DNA of 64,000 bases from Ctena decussata (taxonomy: Eukaryota > Mollusca > Bivalvia > Lucinida > Lucinidae). Under the pieces are notes generated by a model, which saw only the letters and a program-made list of their open reading frames with translations, searched no databases and was not told where the DNA came from. The position numbers were made by a program, and so were the translations under genes. The stretch spans positions 95,774,979 through 95,838,978 of the forward strand of contig OZ022501.1 of assembly GCA_963989385.1 (NCBI GenBank), in the 5' to 3' direction. Shown here in pieces: positions 22,196 through 32,900 of the stretch. The first letter of the stretch is position 1. Each line of letters begins with the position of its first letter.

Positions 22196-22660
22196 ATGCA
22201 TGTGGGTTGGTCTTTTTGCTGCCTTTATAGGTCTTTTTGCAGCCCCTCTTTTATAGCCTTTGCGGCGCAAAAAAAAAAAACTTTTTGTGATGCTGTGCCG
22301 TAAAACCCATTTCACTCACTCACTTTTTGCATTTTGCTGACTCTTTTGCACTGTTTGTCTTCGCTTCTCGTCCTTTTCCCGTAGAGTGTAATACTAGAGC
22401 ATAAAATTGTTATTAGATAATACTGATTCTGAACATTAAATTATTTTGGTTGGTCTTTTTGCTGCCCTTATAGGTCTTTTTGCCACCTTTTGCCGTCTCT
22501 CTGCGTCTTTTTGCCGTCTCTCTGCGTCTTTATGCCGTCTCTATGCGTCTTTTTGCTTTATCTCTGCATCTTTTTGCCATCTCTGCGTCTTTTTGCCGTC
22601 TCTCTGCGTCTTTTTCCTGTTTCTCTGCGTCTTTTTTGCCTTCTACTTCTACTTCTACTT
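22196..22660. repeat. TCTTTTTGCCGTCTCTCTGCG minisatellite
   Basis: Tandem units of about 21 bp (GTCTTTTTGCCGTCTCTCTGC and variants), densest at 22450-22640, followed by (CTTCTA)n. It is part of the right inverted arm region of the 6.7-kb element. The open frames across it translate only the repeat. Confidence 0.85.
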
Positions 22661-22768
22661 CTACTTCTGTACTGCCCAGGGCACGAAGCATCACGGGCAA
22701 GTGACGTCAGCAAAATGGTTAAAAGCATCTCTTATATACAGGTTAAAAACATAAAACTGCTGTGACGT

Positions 22769-23465
22769 CTAGGCTGTGAGTGTCTGTAGACGTGTGCTGA
22801 AGACGTCTACAGACTCGGCGTGCACCAGGTCAGGAGGTAGGCTATTCCATTCTCTGATGGTACGTGGCAGAAAGCTGTTCTTGTATTGCTCATAGTTGGT
22901 TTGGATCTGGATGTAGCTCCGATCATGGGATCTTGTTCGACAGTTGGAGATTTCGACGTAATCAGGTAGAGTGACTGTACTGGAGTTGTTGCATATCTTA
23001 TAAAAGGTTGTAAGTCTTTTGTTTCTGCGTCGTTGTTCCAGAGGAGGCCAGTTCAAATCTTCCAGCATGGATGTTACGCTGTGTCGATACGAGTAGTTTC
23101 CTGTTACAAAACGTGCTCCTTTGCGCTGAATCTTTTCTAGTGATTTGATGTCTTGTTTGTAATAGGGGTCCCAAACAGTTGAAGAATATTCTAGATGAGG
23201 GCGGGCTAGTGTGGTGAATGCCCTTGATTTAACTTCTTGGCTGCATCCATAGAGGTGTCTTCTTAGAAGGTTAAGGATCCTGTTTGCTCGTCCAGTGATG
23301 TTGGCAATGTGTGTTTGCCATGTTAAGTTGGAGGTAAGTTCTACTCCTAGGTAGGGGTGATGCTGTACCTCTTCTAGTTTACTGCTATCAATGAAATACT
23401 GCGTCTGTAGTGGTTTCCGTTGTCTTGAAATCTTGAGGAGGTGACATTTCTTGGCATTGCCGCTC
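22769..23465 (-). pseudogene. LINE ORF2 C-terminal fragment, still open
   Basis: The minus-strand frame is open from about 23465 to the stop at 22769 (about 232 codons) without a start. Blocks read YLGVELTSNLTWQTHIANI, ARPHLEYSSTVWDPYYK, KIQRKGARFV, LNWPPLEQRRRNKRLTTFYK and FLPRTIREWNSLPPDLV. This series is typical of the thumb and C-terminal region of CR1/Jockey-type LINE proteins. The 5' side is cut at a junction with the minisatellite, as expected for 5'-truncated insertion. The uninterrupted frame suggests a fairly recent event. Confidence 0.85.
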
Positions 23466-23841
23466 TAGATCTGCGTCTTTTTATGTTCATACCGTCTCTC
23501 CGCGTCTTTTTTCTGCCGTCGCTCTGCACCTTCCTGGTAGTATCTAATATAAAAAGAAATGAAAGATATTGAAAAATATTTTCAAAAAATATTCATATAT
23601 TTTTTTTTCTGATTTTTAAACTATTTTAGTCGCTCTTTTTGCTGACTTTATAGGTCTTTTTGCTAACTCTCTGCGCCTTTTTTGCCGTCTCCAATGGACT
23701 TTTTGTCCTCGCTCTGAGCATTTGTCATGTAGTGTCAAACACTAGAAACGATAATGAAAGAAATTTAATTGTTATATATATGTATATTTTTTTTTTACAT
23801 TTCAAGATAATTATTTTGGTTAGTCTTTTTGCTGTCATGAA

Positions 23842-23877
<36 letters not shown>

Positions 23878-24164
23878 TCATTTTGTCATCTCTCTGCGTC
23901 TTTTTGCTGTCTCCTTTGGACCATTTTGCCGCTGATCTGAGCGTCTTTTTTCTATAGTATGTAAGAATAAAATATTGCAAAAGGTTTAACTATTACTCCA
24001 TACTTTTTTTTTCAAACCTTAATACAAATTGGGTGGTCTTTTTGCTGCTTACATAGGCCTGTATTGGTAAAAATCAGTTAAGCACAAGGTTTTAGGACCC
24101 CTCCTGCTTGCATTATGGATAACCACATTGGTAAGCCAATTTTTGAAAGCTAAAGCATAATACA
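23466..24164. repeat. right-hand minisatellite of the 6.7-kb element
   Basis: Degenerate TCTTTTTGCTG / TCTCTGCGTCTTTTT units separated by AT-rich spacers, with a T-run of about 33 at 23845. In inverted orientation this matches the style of the 17736-18400 side. Confidence 0.7.
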
Positions 24165-24862
24165 ATATATTTTGGGGGGTCTTTTTGCCGTCTTTTTGCG
24201 TATTTCCGGGTCTTTTTGCGCCTTTCCGGGTCTTTTGCGCCTTTTTGCGTCTTTCCGCGTCTTTTTGCGTCTTTCCGGGTCTTTCCGGTATTTAGGTACC
24301 CCGAAAAAAACTGTAAACTTCCGGATGGATACGAGGTAAACAAAATCTGTGCAGCAAATTCATCCTGTAAATCCACTAGCAAAGAGAAGTTTACAGGCTT
24401 TCTTTTCTGTTGTAAAATAAACTCTTATATTTTGTCCGTCTTCTGATAAGAAGAATCACATCTGAAACTGGACGAATTTTGACTAAACCTATCTTCTATT
24501 CATGCACGGATGCACTTTTCGGCCTATTCTTAATTTCGGAAATGAAAGATATGGACAAGAAATTGTTGCTTAGTGTAGTTTGACAAGTTGAAGATATTTG
24601 AAAGAGAAATAACAAGATAATATAAACCAAGATTGACTCACAGCATCACCTTATCCCCCTCACAGCATATTTTGAAACAGAGACCAGGTGATCCCTAGCC
24701 CAGCTCTGGGCCGGAAAATGCCCAGAAACAAGTTTCAATTTTCACGGCCCAGGCCTCACCTATTCCGCTACTGCTGGGTTTTTGCCGGCAAATGCTACCG
24801 GGGAATTTCTATACACTGATAAAATCATTATTTTTTAATCACTTAGGAAAAAGGGAGTGACT

Positions 24863-26384
24863 ATCGGCACGACCGTCTTGCGGATAAGAATCCTTATCCG
24901 CACGACGGTCTTGCCGATAAGAATTCTTATCCGCAAGACGGTCGTGCCGATAAGAATCCTTATCCGCACGACGGCGGTCAAATATTCAAAAGACAAAGTT
25001 GCAATCATTCTGAGAATTATTATTATGGTATAATAATATAATTTCATTTCTGTTTGTAAATAATTGTTCTTTAAGTAGTTGAGTCACAACACACAATGTT
25101 AATTTCAATTATTTTTCTTATATTTCATCATGGAAGCCTTTTGACTGTCGAACATAGAGCCGGCGAATAATTGCGAAAATGCGAATTATATATTTCAACA
25201 TCAGTTGCTGAATACTTTTTATCGGGTCGGATGATCAGGCTAACGTTTAAAACAAGTTTATTACAGTAATACACAGTCCGATGTGGGTATGACAACAGCT
25301 GTATATTGAACATTTGACATTAAGTAATTTAGATTATAGGTCTAAAACAATCTAAAATTGGACTGTCAGCGGCCGTAGCGCAGTGGAAAGGTGCGCGGCC
25401 CTGTAAACCTGCGCCCCGGGTTCAAGACTCCACGTAGTATTTTTTTTTATTTTATTTTTTTTTTTATTTAAATAAAAAAAATCATTTGTCGCATAAAACA
25501 TTTGCCAATTTATAGTTTATTTTGTTTACTGACATTAACTTATTTTTGATTTTGACTAACAAATTACTGAAAGAATTCTAGACTAATAAATCCTGTTAGG
25601 AAAATGTCGAAAGCTATTAATAAATAGCATTACCATAATGTAAATGTATTATCGAGCAAAATCAAATTTATTGTAGCAAACTGATTATTAATTGATATCA
25701 AATGAGTCAAAAAATCTTTGCCCTTGTCCAACAAGTGAAATAAATCTTTGACCTTGACCGACAAGTTAAAGACAGTTAGTCTGATAAATCATTCCTAACT
25801 TTCTTTTAATAACTTGTCGGTCAAAGTCAGTTCTGACTTGTCTGATAATATTGTCAGATATAACACTTGTTGGGTTGCACTTATTAGTTGTTTATTTATT
25901 AATTTTTTGAAATCTCAGGATTTGTACATAAGCAGAACAAATAAAATTTCTTTAAATTAAAAATATGGTAATTAAACCAATTTTTCTGTGCTAACTCATA
26001 CTGTCACTCTGACTGAATACGTTTTAACATACATATGTATAAACAATACAGTCTGTGCACATCGAACTGGAATATGCCCAAAATAAGATTGCCCCCGTTA
26101 GGGTAAAGGTGGGTGCCGGTTCTCAGACGTTATAACAACTTTAAAGATGGCCATAAGATGCTTTTATACCATTTTTAAAGTGATTTAACATCCTCCATAT
26201 GAATTACTGACACGGTGTTGTATGAAACCATTGTAAGAAAGACCATAGCATCTGTAATGGAGTATCTGATCGCCGTCGTGCGGATAAGAATTCTTATCCG
26301 CACGACCGTCTTGCCGATAAGGATTCTTATCCGCACGACCGTCTTGCCGATAAGGATTCTTATCGGCACGACGGTCGTGCCGAT
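24863..26384. mobile_element. 1.5-kb element with palindrome-array terminal inverted repeats
   Basis: The left end (24863-24975) and the right end (26272-26384) are each about 113 bp and are inverted copies of one another. Both begin ATCGGCACGACCGTC from the outside and end CGCACGACGGC. Each arm consists of alternating short palindromes: GATAAGAATTCTTATC-type and GCACGACCGTCGTGC-type, about 34 bp per period. The ~1.3-kb interior has a tRNA-like stretch (25369) and inverted GACAAGTT/AACTTGTC blocks, but no transposase. No clear target duplication was found. Confidence 0.72.
25369..25436 (+). repeat. tRNA-like sequence, probably a tRNA relic or SINE head
   Basis: Begins GCGGCCGTAGCGCAGTGG (A-box-like) and has CGGGTTCAAGACTCC (B-box-like), with CCTGTAA in the anticodon-loop position (TGT, as in threonine tRNAs). 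The anticodon and acceptor stems pair poorly, so a functional tRNA is not supported. Confidence 0.45.
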
Positions 26385-26960
26385 ATCCTCGGCCTAGGAA
26401 AAAACATTAGGGGTTGTGTTCTTTGGCCATTTTGGATCATGACTGCTACCAGTTTTACCTTTTCTAAGAGACATTGGGCTGGCATTGAAGCATTTTTCTC
26501 AAGAGGGGTGAAAAGAAATTGCGTTTCAACGGACATGTTGACAGGGTATGTAAATGAGCTCGTGGAGGTCAAGTGATGACGCCATCTGTCAAATGATAAA
26601 ATCCAGTACCAGAATTGCAAAGACAGGCGTACTCCAGACAATCCAAGTTAAGCAACAAACTTCTAGGTTTAAACGATAACAGAATATTTATATGTCGACT
26701 GTTTGCGCCTTACAGATATCTTTGAATCTTGTTAAACACGAAACGTGTGTTGTTATTCCGGTATCCAGTGCTGTTTGTATCAAAATGAGCATCCCCTGTC
26801 CGAGTGTTCGGAAAACTTAATTTTATAGCTCCACTGCAGAAACGCTTTTTAATTACAAATTACATCGGAGGGGAGGGGGTGGGGGGTGTGGGTAGTGGGG
26901 GAGGAAAGAAAGTAAGGAAGTGTCATATCCTAGGAAGTATCCTAATAATCGGCGGTTTCG

Positions 26961-26991
<31 letters not shown>

Positions 26992-27283
26992 CCCCCCCCC
27001 CCATTGGCACCTCCCTGACTGTGATTTTGATTTATTTAATTTCTACTTTCTTTCTTTTTTTCTTTGTGTGTGTGGGGCGGGTGGGGGGGGGGGGAGTCGG
27101 TTGTTTGATATCTGCTCCCATTTACACCTTACGTCTGCCTGACTACATTTCTAGTTTGTTTTTCTTTTTTCTTTTTTTCTTTTTTTTTTTGCGTAGAATA
27201 ACAGTACATAGGAAAACTTTACCGATCAATAGTATGCTCCGACGTATCGATCAAAGAGAAAACTAGCAAGGACATTTACGTTG
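26385..27283. other. intergenic with C and G homopolymers
   Basis: No supported exon. C-tracts at 26960-27002 and G-tracts near 26870-26900 and 27075-27095 dominate. The Pro-rich frame at 26804-27142 is an artefact of the C-tract. Confidence 0.55.
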
Positions 27284-27501
27284 CAGTGCTGGATACTCCC
27301 AAGATTAATGTGGTGGCCCAGATGTTTAGCAGGCCAAATTTTCAGTGGCCCAAATTATCCACTAGCTAAATGCCTAATGCATTTATTATTGCCAGACAGA
27401 AAAATTTGGGCAACTAAAGTTCATAATTTGAAGATTTTTGGTGGCCCCAGACAAAATTTAGGCGCATTTGGCCACCGGGCCACTGGCCGTTTCCAGCACT
27501 G
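27284..27501. mobile_element. CAGTGCTGGA-ended MITE (218 bp)
   Basis: Inverted ends CAGTGCTGGA and TCCAGCACTG, flanked on both sides by CGTTG (27279-27283 and 27502-27506). The interior has GGTGGCCC/GGGCCACTGG blocks and no gene. Confidence 0.65.
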
Positions 27502-27652
27502 CGTTGCCAAAAGAATGTGATGATGTTGAGGTTAATTTCTCCCACATATCCCTACTAACCCAAACTTTCACAACTGTTCCGACGCATTAAATGTCTTAAT
27601 ATTAATTTCAATGAACCAAGAAATTATAAGATTTTTATTACCAGCTCGCTAA

Positions 27653-27735
27653 CAGTAGTATTGCCTCGTCCGTCATCGGTATTTGAAACGGATTCGAAGA
27701 AAGTCAGTCGCTTCGACGAAGTTTTATTTTCCATA
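27653..27735 (-). CDS. candidate first coding exon of an unknown minus-strand gene
   Basis: ATG at 27735 opens MENKTSSKRLTFFESV..., with gene-like codon use for 27-28 codons. It ends GAGCTG|gtaata, a plausible donor. No downstream exon could be matched between here and 24.3 kb. The peptide resembles no family I know, so this rests on composition and the donor only. Confidence 0.25.
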
Positions 27736-28633
27736 GTTTCAATTGTTGAAATTAAGTGAAATATACGCAGACGAGAACAAATCTCGCCATAGCAAAACAC
27801 GTCTAACTGCAGGCCCAGACCAGTAAAATATTGGTTCTATAGTAGGTCCTGTCCTTTGCAAAGAAAATGCGTATTTTCCCAAGAAATATTATATTTTTTA
27901 TACGCAGCTAATTTTAAAACCATACAGATAGTTTTAAGAATTTCAAAGAAGTACCGCTTTTGTCTATAATCACGGCTCCGATCGCAGCATCTTAAGAAAA
28001 CGTCCTCGCAGTTTGAAAATATCGCTGTTAACGCTTGAGATCTTAAAAGATTCTTATTACGTAAGTTGCGCGGATATAAAATATTGTGATCATTCTTTTG
28101 CAGTCTGATTACAGCATTTGTCTGAAGACTTTTTGCAATGTGTTTAAGCATAACAGCGCGTGATTTCTTTTAATCAGGTCCTCTCTCATGATAGTTGAAA
28201 GTATACAGGCCTGTCGACGACTTCAAACACACAAAAGTTGTTTCATATGTTGTGAAGTGTTTAGGTTTACTTTTTTACCAATGTTACGTTTTGACATGGA
28301 CTAGATCTATTATAAAATTGATAGCTTAATTAAACAGCATTCCCTTTGTTTCTTGTGTGCGCGAACATTTACTAAAAGTGAAATTGTGTTCGGACATTCG
28401 GTGTCCGCATGGTAATTCATAATGGTTAATTTTATTGCGGTACTTAGTTAAATCTAAAAGAGTGCTCAGCCTTTTCACAGAAGCACACTAACACGTGCTT
28501 AAATGAAATTTGGACACCAGGCATAAAATAAATGCATATATAGGTATTGCAAACAATATTCACAGATGTAAGTAATTGCGACACTCATATCTCCTAAGGT
28601 ACTGGGTTTTATATCCTTGCCATTTTTATCACC

Positions 28634-28682
28634 CAATGACGTCATCCGGTAACTGGGAAAATCCCAAGCAAACATGGCGGTC
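28634..28682. promoter_or_regulatory. candidate promoter elements (CRE and YY1-like)
   Basis: TGACGTCA (28637-28644) is a perfect palindromic CRE. It is followed by ATCCGGTAAC and AACATGGCGG (28671-28680), whose inverse CCGCCATGTT matches the YY1-type core. The cluster lies 1.2 kb upstream of the first recognised CCDC78-like exon and could serve its leader exon. No donor was convincingly placed. Confidence 0.3.
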
Positions 28683-28699
28683 TTCGTAAACATTCTCAC

Positions 28700-29620
28700 G
28701 GCTACGAAGGAAAAGTCGCCAGTAAATATGAAATAAGACACTTTGGGAGGGTCAGAAGAAGAAAAAGGCTGTTATTTATCAAAAAGAAAACATAATATAT
28801 TGATTAATGCACAGTTTACAATGTGCCAAAATGATTTTATCGGCATCTGAAATACCCACACTGAGGAAGACTTACAGGTGCTGGACCTAAATTAGAAACT
28901 TTGTTTCTGAAATAATTTCGGTCCGGAGCTGGACTAAGGTGATCCCTATCATGTTACAGTTGATGCAACATCCTTCAGAGCTGTGGGAGAGATTCTACAC
29001 TCTACCTTATGATTTCACACCTTCTCATTGAAGGTTTTGCTATTGGTTTATTTTGCACAATAATGGCTTAAGTCATTTTGCTGCCTCAGTGTTCTTCTTT
29101 GTTGTTCGTCAATTTATTATTGTTGTTGTTGTATATTCTTGGAGCCAATATAACACTGGCAATGTTCTGTCTGTGCTGTAATAAACCTAATGCAGACTCT
29201 TGGTGCTTTCTCATGTGCATAGCAGGTTTCGAGCAAGTTCTGTTTTCAAATAATTAATTTACCATTAGTGAATCACTCAATCTGTAGGTTTTTTTTGCCC
29301 ATAATAATTTAAGCTGGTTGGTTGAATTGGGTTTAAAGGATATTGAGTCATTATTCCAGTCTGTATCAAGCCATCTCCTGAAGAGAGGGAAATAGGAAAG
29401 GTAGACAGAATTGATGATGGTAAATGAATCCAAACAATCTCCATCCAACACCTGCTGCAAGCAGAATTAACCCTTGTCCCACTATTATCCAAATTAATAG
29501 GACCTAAAAACTTTTGAGCGTAACCTAGCATCGCCCGACCACTCTGTATTCAGAATAAAGAAATGCTTTAAGAGGTTTATTGTAAGCCGAGTTTAGTAAT
29601 TTTTAATCTTTTTATAGTTG
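28700..29620. other. upstream region of the CCDC78-like gene
   Basis: No exon can be supported. A non-coding leader exon must lie upstream of the acceptor at 29834, but its position is not evident. Confidence 0.4.
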
Positions 29621-29679
29621 CTCTGTAGCCCCAGATATATATCTATTTACATTAAAACTGTTTGGTTTAACAATGCAGT

Positions 29680-29778
29680 AATGCCTCCAAAACATGCACA
29701 TAGAATGGCAAACAGTGTGCACCCAGATCAGACTGATCCTCCAGGAGCAGTCTGTTCTAGATCTGCACTGTGTGCTCA
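29680..29778. repeat. GCAAACAGTGT...ACACTGT hairpin repeat
   Basis: ATGGCAAACAGTGTGCACCCAGATCAGACTG... followed by an inverted partner with GCACTGTGTGCTCA; the centre reads CCAGGAGCAG. Related hairpins of ~70 bp lie at 30405, 51198, 57152 and 57604. Confidence 0.6.
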
Positions 29779-29834
29779 GCCCTGTCCATTCAAAAACTTA
29801 GAATTTTTACTTACGTTAGAATATTTTCTTCCAG

Positions 29835-29962
29835 GTTTCTAAATAAGTCATGAATGTAGAGGTTTGTGGACGTATCAGACCCAGCCTGAAGGCTGAGGGA
29901 GCTGAAAATCTGATTATAGAAGGACAGAGATTGGCTGCTCATCCAAGAGGCCCATACTTGAA
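29835..29962 (+). CDS. CCDC78: CCDC78-like exon with start codon (coding from 29850)
   Basis: The acceptor tattttcttccag ends at 29834. ATG at 29850 is preceded in the same exon by in-frame TAA (29844-29846), which fixes this start. It encodes MNVEVCGRIRP... to ...HPRGPYL plus two bases, donor gtaagt. The GRIRP block matches strand 1 of kinesin motors (normally VRVRP-like). Confidence 0.85.
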
Positions 29963-32900
29963 GTAAGTTTAAAGAACTCCAGTAATGGTGACTTCCTTAT
30001 CTATTTGACAGTAAGATAAGGGTTTTTCTTCCAAAATTACATAAAATGTGTAAATCAGTCTTGCAATTTAGCAGCAAGATAGAATACAGTCCCAAAAACC
30101 TAGGTCTGTCTTGTAAGGGACACACCAAAGAATCAAAGATAATAAACTCAGTTTTATAAAGTTCTCTCATGGCATAGCTCATGTGGAAGTAAAAAAAGGA
30201 GTTTGAAAAAAAAAAAAAAACATTTTTAACATATGGTCAAAACACCTGCAGGATTTCTAGGAAATTTAAAACTGTATAAATGCCAAAACTACCAGAAATA
30301 TTTTGGGAGATTTGAATTAGTCATTGTAATTATGATAAATCTGGATAGTTTGATGTGACCAACCAGTGAGGTGTGAGAAATATTTGTCAGAATGGCAAAA
30401 ACAGTTAACAGTTCAGACCTAGATCAGACTGCTGCAGTCTGATCTGGGTCTACACTGTTTTTATAGTCGCTTGTCTGCCGATGTTCATGAAACTTGTACA
30501 TTAATCTTTCTTTCAGTTTCAAGGCTTTACACAGACAAGATGCCTCTAACCTTGACCTGTTTCGAACCTGTGTTGATGATCTTCTGGACTTCTATCTGGC
30601 TGGTTTCAATGTTTGCCTTTTCGTTATGGGAGAGAGTGGATCTGGCAAGTCACATACCCTGGCTGGTGAGGGGACGTCTAAGGCTGGCATTGTACCAATG
30701 ATATTTGATGCTTTGTTCACAAGACTGCAGGCAGGTAATGTAAATTACTAAATATTTTGCATGTTCTGTATTCACAAAGTTCTTTTCTCCCACCTTTGCA
30801 TATATAAGATAGGCCTTCAGCTCATATAAGAAACTTCTATCTTACATTTGGCAACATCTTTCTTATATTAGCAACCAGACTTTTCCAATTTTTGACTAAT
30901 ATTTTAATTTTAAATGAACAAAATGGACATGCAAGCATCTCGGACAACTTTGGATAGCCAATCATAGGTTTGTGATGTCACTCAATTCTACAAGGTTGGC
31001 AAAATGCCGGCAAATATGAGTATTTTCCATGCCGGCGGTATTTACCGGTAAATACCGGCAAATACTGGAAAATACCGGCAAATACTGGTTGATTGAATTG
31101 ACCAGCTTGGAATTTATACAATAACCTACACTCAAAATCTATAGGGGTATTTCAGTTATACTGGTCAACTGACTTAATATTTATACTGAAGTTAAACAAT
31201 TGGATCAACTTATTTATTTAATAGTTTATCAAGTCAGTGAAATTTTGAACTTTGTTTTAGGGGAAAAACAGCCTGTTTCGTAGCTGAACATTTCTCTCTG
31301 TGGGCATACAGTCGTGGAGCTTTGGCACTAGCTACTGTTTTGCTGTCAGTACATCTGGCAGTCTGGCAGTGGTCTTGTTGTCTTGTTACAACAGCACAAT
31401 ACGCATTTGGCTTCATGGTGAATAGTAGTTTGGTAATGATGTGTGATGGTTCAGCTTTAGGACTGATTATGACGTAATATTATCTGACTGCTATAAACAT
31501 GATAAATGTATTCAAGAGCTGAAGCTTTACTATAGCTCAACACCTCTATGTACTTCACCTTGACTAAATGTGTAACTTTTGTATAAAACAGATGAACATT
31601 CTGACAACTTATTGGTTCCATCCTTGCCCTAAGCAATACTCTGCCCCCTTAAATAAACACCATCTTGAAACTTGTTGTTTTAATAATTTGGACACTGTCT
31701 TGCAAATTAGGTGCCACAGGTGACTAGCCAGGTGCACAGGTGAAGTTACCTGTAATTTCTCACTTGTATTTTTATACTGTTGAGTTTAAGGACAAATAAA
31801 ATAGTGGAATCAAGATACTATTCATACTTGTGAATTTATCAAAATGTTTGTCTTACATCCATGTTCTTGCTGTTTCAACCTGCTTAATTTGTGAAACATT
31901 TTATTCTTTATGATGATAAACTTATATATTCTATATAAAAATGAACTAAAACATCATAAAGTCATTTAGTTTAAATATATATTATTTTAAGTTAACTTGG
32001 TTTCGGTTTTAGTAAGATTTAAAGGCGAATAAGCTCAACCGACCAGTATTTGCCAGTATTTTCCACTTTGGGAGTATTTTCCAGACCTGTAAATACCGGT
32101 AAATTCCACCGGTAAATACCGGGGGTGGAATTTACCGCCCAACCTTGCAATTCTAATGATGTCACTAAAAGCGGTTATGAAACGTTGCTAGCAAACTTGA
32201 CGTGCGTGACCTGAGGGGCTAAGTTGCATTTTGTTTTTGCCCTCTAGAAGATAAAATAGCCCACAATTCCTGTTTTCCGTCTATATTTAAGGTGCAAACT
32301 GTGTTTACACCCATTGTAGGACCCAATAAACACAATGCAAGCCTCGTCCCTGGTTGAAATTCCGACCCCTCGGGTGAGATTTGCCTATCCTACATGGACA
32401 CTCATGATGGATTGTTATAGTCTCTTTTACAGTATCAGTATGTCTGACTCTTGCAGGGCAGCATACAGCATAGGCATAGAGTAGTTTATTAGCCAAGGAA
32501 TAGAATAGCTTATACTTAAGACACAAAACCACTTCAGCTTAGGCATAGATCAGCTTGTACCTTGGGCATGTAACAGTTTTTTAGGTAAAGCATAGAATAG
32601 CTTTCTTTAGGCATTTAACAACTGGTAATGTTTGCACTTTGGATATTGAATTTTTTATTAACATATGAGCCGCGACACGAGAAAACCAACAATGTGGTTG
32701 TGCGCCCAGCGCAGAATCAGATCAGCCGGGGCATCCGCCCAGTCTGATCAGAGTCTTCGCTGTCCGCATGGAGGTAGCTTAGGCCCTTAGTTACCATGTG
32801 AGCACTTAACGAAGAGTCAGATCAACCTGGGCGGACCTGCAGGCTGATCCGAGTCTGCGCTTGGCGCACAACCACATTGTTGGTTTTGTCGTGTCGCGGC

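Larger units (their letters stand above)
17595..24303. mobile_element. 6.7-kb element with minisatellite-built terminal inverted repeats
   Basis: The ends are CGGGGGTGCCTAAATACCGG and, inverted, CGGGGTACCTAAATACCGG. For about 130 bp the two arms (17595-17735 and 24165-24303) match as inverted copies. Each is made of repeated GGAAAGAC/GCAAAAAGAC units, and looser GCAAAAAGAC-type arrays continue inward (to ~18400 on the left; from 22196 on the right). Seven A residues flank both ends (17588-17594 and 24304-24310), a possible target duplication, though low in information. The interior holds foldbacks, MITE A copy 4 and a LINE fragment, and no transposase. It resembles foldback or Mutator-like non-autonomous elements; the class is not proven. 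Confidence 0.7.

Noticed and set aside
22446..22765. Three overlapping Phe/Cys/Leu/Ser-rich frames
   Set aside because: They translate the TCTTTTTGCCGTCTCTCTGCG minisatellite in all frames, so openness follows from the repeat.
26804..27266. Pro-run frame and overlapping frame
   Set aside because: Caused by the C-homopolymer; no splice sites or domain.
30471..30701. Overlapping 76-codon frame across the P-loop exon
   Set aside because: Wrong frame; the other frame encodes GESGSGKSHT and joins both neighbours in phase.
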